DNA from: Wyeomyia smithii
Lineage: Eukaryota; Arthropoda; Insecta; Diptera; Culicidae
Length of the DNA: 64,000 nt
NCBI RefSeq assembly: GCF_029784165.1
Contig: NC_073696.1
Location: 101,858,065 to 101,922,064, forward strand
Reading direction: 5' to 3'
Shown here: piece by piece, positions 11,012-21,220 of the stretch
Layout of the letters: each line of letters opens with the position of its first letter
How positions within the stretch are numbered: the first letter of the stretch is position 1
Notes under the pieces: generated by a model
Seen by the model: the letters and a program-made list of their open reading frames with translations, nothing else
Databases searched by the model: none
Told to the model about the DNA's origin: nothing
Program-made: the position numbers and the translations under genes

Positions 11012-11962
11012 TCAATTGCGTTGAAGACACGAGTGCCTAGATGAGCACGCAATGCATTGTGAAGTAGGAAGGTGTGCAGGATCGCTGATCATCTGGGGTT
11101 GAGAAAGTGAAAACTCGTCGTTCGCCGGGTATGGGTTAAGAGTTTCGCCTCTTTGAAATTGAATCGTAGGAATGAAGTTAGATTGAGGTCTGGAGAATCG
11201 GTCTTTCGCTGCTGCAAGAAGCACTCTGTCAGGTGGTAACAGTTGATTTGCATGGAAACGATTAGAGTTGGTGTGTTGTTGATTATTGTAGGAGTTGGTG
11301 ACGTTATTCTGTTGCCTGTTGGCCATGTTATAGTTGGGGCTATTGTTATTATTCCAAAAACTGTTGTTGACGTGACGGTTGTGGTTGGTATATCTACGGT
11401 TACTATTGGTGTTGAAGTTGTAGTTGTTTCGATTGGTACTTTGATGGTTATTATCGAGATTTCTGTTAAAGTTGAGGTTGCGATTCTGATTCTGATTGTT
11501 GTTGTTATTGTTGAAGTAGTTCTTATTGTTGCGGTTGTTGTTGGAATTGTTATTGTTATTGTAGTAATTGCTGTTGTAGTTATTTCTATTGTTATTGACA
11601 AAGTTGTTGTTATTATCGTTGTTGTTGTTGTGAATGATATGGTTATGCTTAGGGTTGTTGATTCTGTTGTAATTATTTCGCCTATAATGATTTCGTCTTC
11701 TGGCCCTCCGTTTTCTTGCTTTGTCAGCTTGTTTTTGCTGCTGCATAATACGGTGTAATTTTGTATCGTACGCTGTCTAGTCCTGTTTCCAAACTTTTCT
11801 CGAGCCAAGGAAACGCCATCCACTGTTTGGAAGATCATTTGAAGGCTGGCCGGCCATAGTTATTTCCTCTGCCACACTTGGATAGCCAATGCTGTTTTCG
11901 ATGGGCATCATTCTTGGCGTGTACTCAGAAATTCTGCTGCTAATTATTCGAAATTCTTCCAA
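11012..11962 (-). pseudogene. ORF1 (Asn-rich, gag-like) of the minus-strand LINE
   Basis: The frame begins near MEEFRIISS at 11962 and is interrupted only by one in-frame TAG at 11777-11779; it then continues from MQQQKQADK to the stop at 11012. The middle third is dominated by Asn with scattered Arg (about residues 80-210), suggesting an RNA-binding low-complexity region rather than zinc knuckles. A short C-terminal part ends with SQCIACSSRHSC, where paired Cys remain. ORF1 proteins coat LINE RNA. The Asn codons (AAC/AAT) give long Val/Ile or Thr/Ile frames on the other strand and in other frames, which are not genes. Confidence 0.7.
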
Positions 11963-12693
11963 GATTTCAGGAACACTACATTGAGTCTTGTATCGAGGTT
12001 CTCCGATTTGGCTGAAACTTTCAGGGTTTGTTTATCTATATAATAGAGCAATGTTTTGCATATTCTCAGATTTTTTGAAAAGGGGTGAGTGGGGTAAAAT
12101 AACCCGCCAAAAATTAATGTCAAAAAACTGCTAAAAACGTAAAATTGCTATTACTTTGAGTAAACTGAACCGATTTTCATGAAAATTGGCATGTTTGTTT
12201 TACTCTATAAAAGGAACAAAAAGAAGGCTATTGGAAATTGCTGTCGAGAATACATGCTGAGAAATTTGCATTTTTCTAAAAAAAAAGGGTGATTTTCACA
12301 GCTGTTTTTCTTCCACCAACAGATCTAGGATTAAAATCCGAACAATACGTTTTGTAGTGCAACTCAAGGGCTTTCATTTGATATATAAAGAAAATGCGCC
12401 GTTATAAAGATGCGTGAGAAAATCTAATTTTTCTATAACATGTTTTTGACCATTATTTTGTACCCATTGTGCGAGAAGCGTTACTCCGTTTTGTGTCATT
12501 GTTCTTCAATTGGGCTGTAATTTTCAGGTTACGTTTGTTTATGCAATGTTATATCGAAATTTGAGGTTTTTGGAAAAAAGGGTAAGTGGGTAAACAAGCT
12601 CTCAAAAATCTTGTGTTCAAAAACTGCTCACATCGTAACATATGTAATTACTTTCGGCTTACTCTCGAAGTAACACGATAAAATGAAAAAAAA

Positions 12694-13785
12694 GGGCCTA
12701 ACAAGCCAGTCGTCGTATGTTCGAGTCCCGGCTCGGGAGAGACTGTTAGTGTCAGTAGAATCATAGCGCTACACACTTAACTGCATAATGTTTTCTCGGT
12801 AAAGTAAAATACCGAACTACTTGAAAACATTTTCGTTTACCGTTGTTCCGTAACAAAATTACTGAGAAATCGGAAACCGAATGTGTTTACCGGAGTACCG
12901 CAAATTTGATTGCCGAAAAAATCTGTAAAACAGCAAATTTCCGAGTTCAGTAAACTAGAATACCGAATCTCGGAAGCTTGACATCATTCAACCGAGATTT
13001 CGTTGAACCATAAAAGCACTTACCGAGATTCCGAAAAATAGAACTGTCAAGATAACGAAAGCTTCACTATCAGTTTTGTTCGTGTTTCGGTTTGGATGTA
13101 AAAGGAACAGGTTTCGCGGTTAATCATCATTCCGGAGAAATCTGTATTATTCAGATTAACCTAAAATGTTGAGTAAGTATACAATATTATGTCTCAGATC
13201 TTGTTTGTGTTTATTGCAAACATAATACTAAAAGAAAACAATTAATTCTTTCCTTACTCAATTTTGTAGGTTAATGACTCGCTTCGCAGGATGGAAGTTG
13301 CAGTGTGGATGTGGTTTTATTTCCAGGAAGCAACACAACTCTCCTGTTTCTACCAATGCTGTAATAAGTTGAATAATTTGACATAATAATTAATAAAATT
13401 ATATGGATAATTTATCGTTTTCATCATTTCCTGGATTTATCTGAGAAATCGCAAAATGCGTACTTCAGTAATTTTTACCGAAATTTTCGTAATAATTCGA
13501 CAGTTGAAATTTCCGAGTCCCGGTGAAATATTACCGAGAATCTCGTTGAAGTTTGACAAGTTGTCAATTGTTGATTTTACAGAATCTCGGTATTTTGATG
13601 TATTACCGAGATTTTTACCGAGATCTCAGCTGTTGAAATCTCGGTAATTCATTTTACCGTACTCGGTGATATTATCTAAGTGTGTAGCCCCGCAATTGTC
13701 CTGTATACTTAACAGTTGACTGCGAAGTCTGTGTATAATAAAACAGAGATCGAATTCCGATACGGAATGTAGCACCAAGGCTTTG
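12694..13785 (+). repeat. tRNA-derived SINE, copy 1, split by a TIR element
   Basis: Segments 12694-12770 and 13686-13785 together match the SINE copies at 34414-34612, 59973-60172 and 63777-63970. The 5' part has the anticodon-arm-like CTGGCCTAACAAGCCAG equivalent and a box B (GTTCGAGTCCCGG). The 3' part runs to ACCAAGGCTTTG. This copy lacks the extreme 5' end that holds box A in other copies. Confidence 0.8.
12772..13684. mobile_element. 913-bp TIR element with TA duplication inside the SINE
   Basis: It is flanked by TA (12770-12771 and 13685-13686) and begins CACACTTA, ending TAAGTGTG. Because the SINE sequence resumes exactly after it, both boundaries are certain. Both subterminal regions are filled with copies of a ccgagatt-type motif in both orientations (12790-13040 and 13480-13670). 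The centre has an intron-like stretch (GTAAGT at 13160, TTTTGTAG at 13269) and an AATAAA near 13391. There is no transposase. The TA duplication suits Tc1/mariner-type movement. Confidence 0.75.
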
Positions 13786-14134
13786 CTCTGCTTTTTAAAA
13801 GAATGTGAACGCTTGCTTATAGCAACACAAGTGGCATTACTGCTCACTAAGCAAAATTTAAAAATAATCGTTATTTTTCTGGTCGATGAAATCGTCATCG
13901 AGTCTGTGTGTCTGTGTAATTACCTTCCATGGGAAAATTAACAATCCCAACTATCTTCCCCCCCCCCCCCCCCCCCCGTCTCCCAACCTTTCTGGCTATG
14001 CCTTTGTCACCCAGGAACCTACTACCCACTCGGGAAAATAGTGTTACACCGGCCCTGATGCTTACCACAAACAGAAACCGATTCCAGTGCGCATTTTGTA
14101 GCCATTTTTACTGTAAGTTGGTGGAAAAAAGATT

Positions 14135-14282
14135 CACATACCACGTGGACAGATTTGAGGGGGGAGTGGCTTGGCTAATGTTCACGGTCCATACAATTTT
14201 TTTAGAATTTATATGGGCAGTTGTCCACGGAGGGGGAGGGGGGGGGGTCGAAATCGTTAAAAATCTGTCCACGTGGTATGTG
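14135..14282. repeat. Short element with perfect 22-bp inverted ends
   Basis: Bases 14135-14156 and 14261-14282 are perfect reverse complements (core CCACGTGGACAGATTT). Between them lie G tracts. On the right, the repeat is followed by GGATGGCCCC, which has no partner on the left, so the left end may be truncated. It looks like a MITE fragment. Confidence 0.55.
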
Positions 14283-15263
14283 GATGGCCCCTAATTAATT
14301 ATTTGAAAATTCACTCACCCAATTGAAAACTACGCAAACAATCAATACAGTTCAGTTTCAGTCGTTGTAGATGCGGCAGTTGTTGTTTTCTTTAAAATTG
14401 CACTAAGAAATTCTCAAAACTTTCACTTACTCAATCAGACACTTCACTTATTAAGAAATAATCTGATAAGTGATAATCCACTGCGAATTCAATTGTACCT
14501 CGTTTGTCTTCTCTTAGATTTTATATAGTATAATTAGCATGTTCTAAGTATTTGATCTCGAATCATGAATTTCGGAGAACAAGAAACTAACGAGTGTTAG
14601 CTCTTCAAGCAACTGATAACAAATGATCAAATCTCCTCTTAATTCTGATCAAATATTATATTAGGTTTCTAAGAAAACGTTGCTCTAGTAACTATTGATG
14701 TTGGTCCAGGGTCGGACTCAACATAGCATGCCAAATTTCAACAAAACTTAAAACTATAGCGGAGTAACGCTTCTCGCACAATGCGTACAAAATAATGGTC
14801 AAAAACATGTTATAGAAAAATTGGATTTTCTCACGCATCTTTATAACAGCGCATTTTCTTTATATATCAAATGAAAGCTCTTGAGTTGCACTACAAAACG
14901 TATTGTTCGGATTTTAATCCTAGATCTGTTGGTGAGAGAAAAACAGCTGTGAAAATCACCATTTATTTTTAGAAAAATGCGAATTTCTCAGCATGTATTC
15001 TCGACAGCAACTTCCAATAGCCTTCTTTTTGTTCCTTTCATAGAGTAAAACAAACGTGCCAATTTTCATGAAAATCGGTTCAGTTTACTCAAAGTTATAG
15101 CAATTTTACGTTTTTAGCAGTTTTTTGACATTAATTTTTGGCGGGTTATTTTACCCCACTCACCCCTTTTCAAAAAATCTGATAAAATGCAAAACATTGC
15201 TCTATTATATAGATAAACAAACCCTGAAAGTTTCTGTCCAATTGGAAAACCTCGAAACAAGAC

Positions 15264-15780
15264 CTAGCTGCGGTCTTCGCGAACTGGCTCTCAAGCATCG
15301 CTAACTCCGGCACGCTGCGATCTCTCACATGTTGATGCAGACTACTACAGTCTCTAGCACTCTCTATCTCTGTCTTGCAACATTATTTCCCTCCGTTTTG
15401 ACGCAACATTCCCCGACGGCTTTAATCGTGTGTGATGTGTGCTGGAAGATACTGTGTAAGTGTAGCTCATCCGTTTGCATTTTTAAATTTTGAAAAGTCA
15501 CAATCCAATAATTATTTTACATATTTGACATCCACAGTGTAGTGTAGTTAACCAACAGCAATTTAACACCAATGCACCATATTTTGACGAGAACTTGTTT
15601 GTTTTGTTTGTAATTTGTGTATGTAATAACTTAATTCGTGTGACTAATCTATGTAAATTGTAAATTGTTAATCGTAGTTGCCCTGAGGACGAGGAAATAT
15701 ATCCTTGAAACGTCGGCTTTGACATAATAAAACGTGTTTTAAAGTAAGCCGTGACCGAAATTGCCATCATTGAACCCATT
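15264..15780 (+). mobile_element. Candidate Penelope-like terminal repeat or 3' UTR fragment
   Basis: No coding sequence is present. The assignment rests on a hammerhead-like core at 15683-15725 with the CTGAGGA, GAAACGTCGG layout that I know from terminal repeats of Penelope-like elements, followed by AATAAAACG (15727-15735). The left part (15269-15294) shares an inverted 25-base motif with the tail of the Penelope fragment at 5465-5490. The boundaries are approximate. Confidence 0.45.
15683..15725 (+). ncRNA. Hammerhead ribozyme-like core
   Basis: Conserved CTGAGGA (15683-15689) is followed by a 5-bp stem II, GAGGA with TCCTT (15691-15695 and 15702-15706, one G-U pair), a 6-base loop, then GAAA (15707-15710). 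A stem III can form from CGTC (15711-15714) with GAC before ATA (15721-15725), with one C-A mismatch; cleavage would fall near 15725. Stem I pairing is weak, so activity may need a dimer or be lost. Family knowledge: Penelope-like elements carry such motifs. Confidence 0.5.
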
Positions 15781-17439
15781 AACTATTTATTGGTCAAACA
15801 ACGCTAAACTTATATATATTTATATTACCTAGAACATCTAACTCTTTTCTTGAGAACCGTTCGCCCAATCGTTTTGTTGTCAAAGAATGAATTGTATATT
15901 TTTGATCAAGTATTCCAATAAATGTATGGTTTTCGCTGGAGAACTATGGACAAATTACGAAAAACGTGTATTTTCCTAAATAATTATAATTTCTCGAGCT
16001 TAAATTAGAAATAACTCGAAAACCAATGCCTTTAGAATGTTTACTACCAAGAGCTTTTTGATTCAAAATGACTTTTTGCATCTTTTGAAATCATCAGAAT
16101 ACAAATATTTTGAAAAATGTTTGAATTAGAATTTTCATAAAAAAATTAATCTACCACAAAAAAAAATATTTTTCAATTCTCCATCCTGGACTTTTTTTTA
16201 AAAGTTGTGAATTAACGTCAAGTTCCTTTAAAAAAAAATAAATGACAATGACAGCAGTCCGGCAACATAGCTTGCGTTGACATAAAGTTCCTTGTGGGAT
16301 TTCCAATAGGATTTTTTTTTCTTTTAACTTGTTGCATTGGTGCTGGTGAAAGATGATGGACGTGATGCACAAATGATTGTTTCAATTTTGTTGTATTGTA
16401 GGTGCTCATGTTTACGACACAAGTATCATAAGGTTTGCTGCCAAACGCGTTTTGTGCTGTTATCTTGTTTGATTTTTCTAGCTTTTGAACAGATGTTTCA
16501 TATGGACATTTTTATTATTGATTGGGATCATAACTGATTCTGACTAGTTTGGCAAGAGTGTCAAAAATATAGGTTATATTTTGGTACACATGTATATGGT
16601 AAGATTTATATTGGACAATGATATGTCGTGTATTTCTATATATTCATTTCATCCATTTTATTTAAGCACAACATAACGGACACTTTCCATACATTGAACA
16701 AAACTAGATAAATTTTTCATATACCGCCATACAAACATCATTGCATAATATTATTATATACGGGTCGATTTCTTTGATACGGAAGTAACATCAAATAAAT
16801 CGAAAGTCTGAACAAAATAGCAGAATCCCAATGACTCTACTATTGTTTTCGGGCGGGGCTTGCCGACGGGAAAAGGATTTCGGAATGCGCTGCAAGTACT
16901 CAGTCATTCTGTCATGGATTTTTGGAAAATCGGTAGAGCTAACACCTTCTTGATCCCGGAACAAAGAAAATTGCAGAAATGAAATTATACTGCAGCTGTC
17001 TTTGTTTCACATTATCACTGCCAGACAGTGGGAGAGAGATAGGTTCCACACACAGTTCCTTTAAAAAAAAAATAAAACAAAAATTCACCTCTTTTTTTTT
17101 TAAATTGAAATTTAATGTTTATTTTTAACTTTTTTTGGTCAAAAAAATTTTTTTTTGTACAGTGTATATTTTTTATGGTGCTTTTTTAATTCCCTACAAC
17201 TCATTCTCAGACAGTTTTTCTATACAACCAACGGTTTCTGAGCTACAATGCTTCGAATAAAACCTGTGCCAAAAGGCATACGCCTTTTTAGAATGTAACT
17301 CATGGGTGTAAAAAATCTCTCCACCTGTGAAAAATGCTCAGTTTGCTAAGCCAAATACGTGTGCAAAGTTTCATACAAATCAAAAATGGTCGATTAAATT
17401 TTCGCGTATTTCCAGGCGATTTGAAATGATTTTGCTCAA
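15781..17439. other. Intergenic, no gene recognised
   Basis: AT-rich sequence with many A and T runs. The stretch 16470-16540 weakly resembles 8600-8670 (tttttctagcttttga shared). At 17340-17400 there is a short match in the same orientation to 47237-47285. No ORF with a recognisable domain was found. Confidence 0.5.
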
Positions 17440-17860
17440 CACCCTATTGAATTTATAGTAATCGAACTGTAACTTCGTCTGTAATGTACCGAATTGTGAA
17501 AATCACGAAACTTCATTATCTCAGAAAGTACACAACCGATTTGATCAATATTATTATCAGATGAGCGGGCTAGTTAAGAGTTAACTGATGAATTATGATT
17601 GAACACGTGGTTTCAAAAAATTTTGGCTGCCCTGTACGATCCTATTTCATTTGATTATAATCGAACTAAGCAACCGTTATGTATTACATTGTTAATAAAA
17701 CAACGAAATTCTATCATCTCAAAGATTACACGACTTATTTGAACATAAATAGTGTCATACGAACGAGTCATCTCTCAAGCTTACAAATAACAAACTTCAT
17801 AACAATTTGATATAAGTTTGAATGAGAAAGGCTGGGTCTGACCGCTAGGTGGATTAATTT
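17440..17860 (-). repeat. Inverted fragment of the repeat family at 44.1-47.0 kb
   Basis: Read on the minus strand, this block matches the start of the array at about 44110-44790, including the CACCTAGCGGTCAGACC end segment (17845-17862 here, about 44121-44145 there) and the gagatgactcgttcg stretch. It ends exactly where gypsy coding sequence begins. Confidence 0.65.
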
Positions 17861-18509
17861 TGCACAAGAGGGCAAGTCATCAGCAGAATTGATACTTGGC
17901 CGAAAGCTGAGTAGGACGCTTGATCTTTTGAAGCCACCTACACCATATCATAAACCAGTGAGCTCAAATCAATCAGAACAGTTCAACAGGAGACATGGAG
18001 CAAAGGCATACAGGTATGATGCCAAGAATTTGGTTTGGGTGAATGTTTATCGAAATAACACATGGACTTGGGAGTCAGGGAAAATAGTTGAACGAGTTGG
18101 CAAAGTTGTTTACAATGTGTGGTCAGTGGAACAGCAGAAACTCATCCGATCGCATGGCAATCAGCTGCGAAAAAGATTCGAGTTTGAGAAACATAATGCA
18201 GTAAATCAGCACTCGTACCAGATACCGTTTAATATTTTGCTAGATTCTTGTGGCCTGACCCACAGTCAACCAGGCTACCACCATTTACCAATACAATAAC
18301 CATTATCCGAGAACGTAACTTCATGTGAAGATGAATCTGTGAAAAACCTAGTGCAAAACATAAGTAGTTGTTCAGAAACCATTTCCCAGCAAAAACCAAT
18401 ACCTCGCCTGTCTTCGAGGACCAGAAGACCACCAGTGAGGTACGACCCACACAGTACCAAAAAACGAAATTTACAGCTAATACAAATGAAAGCACATAAC
18501 GGTTTCTAG
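17861..18509 (+). pseudogene. Ty3/gypsy pol fragment, integrase C-terminus
   Basis: The frame starts abruptly with GKSSAELILGRKLSRTLDLL, the conserved C-terminal linker of gypsy integrases. It continues through FNRRHGAKAYRYDAKNLVWV and VERVGKVVYNVW (the GPY/F-type module), then IRSHGNQLRKR. An in-frame TAA at 18297-18299 interrupts it, after which the same frame continues to SRTRRPPVRYDP and ends at 18509. The core integrase, RT and protease are absent. The downstream 200-300 bp could hold the 3' LTR but I cannot delimit it. Confidence 0.8.
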
Positions 18510-20221
18510 CACATAAAGTGAAAAACATATACAATTGCACGCCGTTGATAATACACAATACAGAATCGTTATAAACCATGTAAATTTGTACGTTAAGTGA
18601 TATAAACTTACAGCTTTGGCTATAAATATGCATGCAAATTAAAAATATATTTTTTTTGTCATTGCATGTGAATATAATGCCACACGGAATATTACACAGT
18701 TTCCACTGCTCCATTTATGTGCATTTTAACAAATGTTAATTTTTTGACGTGGGACTACGTCTTTGTTTACTATAGTGGGATGCATTCTGTAAAATTGGAA
18801 ATGAAACTGGCAAATGTTGCGTCAGATTTCAAACGTTAATAACAGCATAACCACATGAGGATAACAATAACCAATATGTCGTTGGATAGATAAAATGTGT
18901 AACAATTTTATAATACGCTAGTTATCATTATTATTTAACTGCTCAACGGTGAAAATTGATAAAAAGTTACAGGGAAACTTACGCGAACAATGAACCAATT
19001 ACATGCGAGCATTCCTAGCACAGACGACGTGAATGGACACCATTCATTCCCCGTGTTATTCTCTGTATCGATATCGATATAAAAATTGACAGAGTCTCCC
19101 CGTCCCAATAGGTCAATTTATTTTTGCTTCCATGAGCTTAGACTAAAATGATGTCTCGGAGGTAAAAGTTTTCCGAAAAGTTTGAAACAATCCCCGTTCT
19201 TGAACAATTTCTAAATCAGCTTTCAAAACCTAATAAAAACTGATGTCTTGAAAGAAAACATGCCGGTAAAAGCAGTACCAGTGGAGTAAAGAACTGCAGG
19301 TCTCTCGTCGTCTATGATTGCAGCGGTACTCTTCTATTTGTACATTTAAGCGGTACACTTCTATTCATACTGCAGCGGTACTATTCGTATTGCAGTGGTA
19401 CTATTCGTGTGCAATCGAGGAAAAACTGCAATGCTGCTGTTGATGGCGATTGAAAGTTTATCTCATAAATATGATTACCATAAACTTCTCAACAAGAATT
19501 GTAAATTTTTGCAACGGATATTTTTTCAATTTTATCTTCGATATTCACTAAATAATCGTGACCGAATAGTATCGAAAGAGTAAATTCCACATATACACAT
19601 TTATAGAAGAGTAAAAGCCTGCGAATACTTGTGAATTTTTGGTTTATTTACTAAGATTCATTTAGAATCTCTTTTTACATTTCAAAATTGTTAGATGATA
19701 TATTATTATTCAAAGCTTTACCATAATAAACGTATGTATATTAGCAGTCTTCGTAATACAGCGAATGCAGTTGTAGGTAAATGAAAAAAATTGTCAAGCA
19801 AAAAACAAAAATGGAATTGTTGATTGTTACGGTTTTTTGCTGGAACTTGTTAATAATTTTGTTAGACATATCTTCTTATATTTTCCAAATAATGAACCTT
19901 TGTAAGGGCTTCTATATTATTTTGAAAGTAAGCTGAAAATGAAAATATGTACAGTCGCTGAGCAAACACCTTGATTCTGTCTGCAGGCTCTGTATTTTTT
20001 GTAACAAAAAATCCCCTAATTACAGTGTTTAGTCCCAGGTCACCACTTCATACAACCCTAGGGCTGTATACCTTGTAGTATTTTACTGTGCATATCTTTC
20101 TTACTAAAAAGGGGAAGTGTTGTAGGACTACCCTACCGACTGGCACTGGCTCACCGTCTGACTTATGTCACACGACTGACGTCTACCATGCCAGCCATCG
20201 AAAGGCTTGTCACTTCTGATG
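18510..20221. other. Intergenic, possible gypsy 3' flank and unclassified repeats
   Basis: No credible gene is visible. The stretch 18735-18780 (ttttgacgtgggactacg) looks like a dispersed repeat end. A degenerate tandem repeat lies at 19320-19411. The remainder is AT-rich with no motif that I recognise. Confidence 0.45.
19320..19411. repeat. Degenerate short tandem repeat
   Basis: Four imperfect units of about 20-29 bp based on GCAGCGGTACTATTCGTAT. Confidence 0.6.
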
Positions 20222-20223
20222 TA

Positions 20224-20838
20224 CAGTGCCTCCACAATCATGGGTCAGCTACAATTATGGGTCACTTTTACGCAAATACGTCTATTCTCACGAAACTGAA
20301 CTATTTTCATTGGCAGTGGTATTTTTTATAACTCAATGGTAACCCCATTCATAAGATTGAAATGATTTAATGTTGAAAATGTATTGAAAACAATAACTCT
20401 GTACGGTGCAATAAGTGAAGTGACCCATAATTGTAGTAATGTCACGTTTTTGCGGTGCACTATTGTGGGTCAGTCCATATTTTGGCTATTTTTATTACTT
20501 TTGCCTGAAAATACATCACAACCTAATAAAATAACTTATTATTAAGCTTTTACAACAATAAAATAACTTTTATGATGGATTTTGATGATTTTATAAACCT
20601 AATGATCTTGAAGGCCAAAAGTGACCCATAATTGTGTCTTTTGCTATGCAAGTATTATTTTTCTTCTTAACCGATTTACACACATCAGCTGCAGTGAAAC
20701 TAATTGTCGATCGGAAGTAAACATCAGAACACAGAAATAGATAGTAAAACATTCGTGGTTGATAACTTTTCCGATTTTATATTTATTTTTTCAACATTTA
20801 GGCAACACGTTGACTGACCCATAATTGTAGAGGGACTG
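20224..20838. mobile_element. 615-bp MITE with TA target duplication
   Basis: It is flanked by TA (20222-20223, 20839-20840). The ends CAGTGCCTCCACAATCATGG and its imperfect complement form inverted repeats of about 24 bp. The element also has several internal copies of ACCCATAATTGT or its complement (near 20256, 20431, 20626), so the terminal motif is reiterated inside. No ORF. Tc1/mariner-type mobilisation is likely. Confidence 0.75.
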
Positions 20839-20840
20839 TA

Positions 20841-21220
20841 CTTCCCTTCAAGATAATACCGGTCTAGTGCAAGGCCCACCACATTTTAAAAGTTTTATAT
20901 TAGTTAATGGAATAAATTATTTTATTTGTTCTTGTTGTGTGTTTCACATCATATCACAACAGATATGAACAATTTTCCGACTACTTATTTATTCGGATTG
21001 CTCGTGGTTTCAACTGCCCACTCTTGAATTTCTGATTTTCCCTAAATTAGCGGTTGTTATGCTTAATGAGGACATAAATGCATAATGCATATGATGAATG
21101 TACTCGTTCAAGCGTATTCTACTCTCCTGCTGGCTAGTGAATTCATTACACAGCTCAGTTGATCAGTAGTGAGTTGCTCACCTGGTAGGACTAAATTTCG
21201 GAAAGTTCCGGAACACAACG
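20841..21220 (+). promoter_or_regulatory. Upstream region of the ppk gene
   Basis: Between the MITE and the ppk start there is no coding sequence. Two arthropod initiator-like TCAGT motifs lie at 21155 and 21163, about 60 bp before the ATG, without an obvious TATA box. The start site is a guess. Confidence 0.35.

Larger units (their letters stand above)
5510..11985 (-). mobile_element. Non-LTR retrotransposon on the minus strand, interrupted by a 2.28-kb insertion
   Basis: Read on the minus strand, the element has an Asn-rich ORF1 (11962-11012), an endonuclease/RT ORF2 (about 10980 to 5683), a 3' UTR and a tail of about six AAAT units (5536-5510). This is an intact order for a two-ORF LINE. 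The 5' side stops at 11985, where a foldback arm starts. The RT style (YADDIKLF, SGVPQGSHLGPLLF) puts it in the CR1/Jockey group without RNase H, but I cannot assign the clade. After removal of the insertion at 7627-9907 the element would be roughly 4.2 kb. Confidence 0.8.
11985..15263. mobile_element. Foldback-type element with two 504-bp inverted arms
   Basis: Bases 11985-12488 and 14760-15263 are reverse complements over their full 504-bp length with scattered mismatches and small gaps. The outer ends start GTCTTGT and end ACAAGAC. A degenerate second copy of an arm module (about 12500-12665) sits inside the left arm, as in foldback elements built from repeated modules. The 2.27-kb centre contains a SINE, a nested TIR element, a C tract and a 148-bp palindrome-flanked unit; there is no transposase. 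No clear target duplication was found. Confidence 0.75.

Noticed and set aside
11243..11758. 171-residue plus-strand frame rich in Val and Ile
   Set aside because: It is the complement of the Asn-rich ORF1 on the minus strand; the composition follows from AAC/AAT codons.
11089..11838. 249-residue minus-strand Thr/Ile-rich frame
   Set aside because: A shifted frame of the same Asn-rich ORF1.
13929..14294. 121-residue frame with Pro/Gly runs
   Set aside because: It crosses C and G tracts and a MITE palindrome; no domain is visible.
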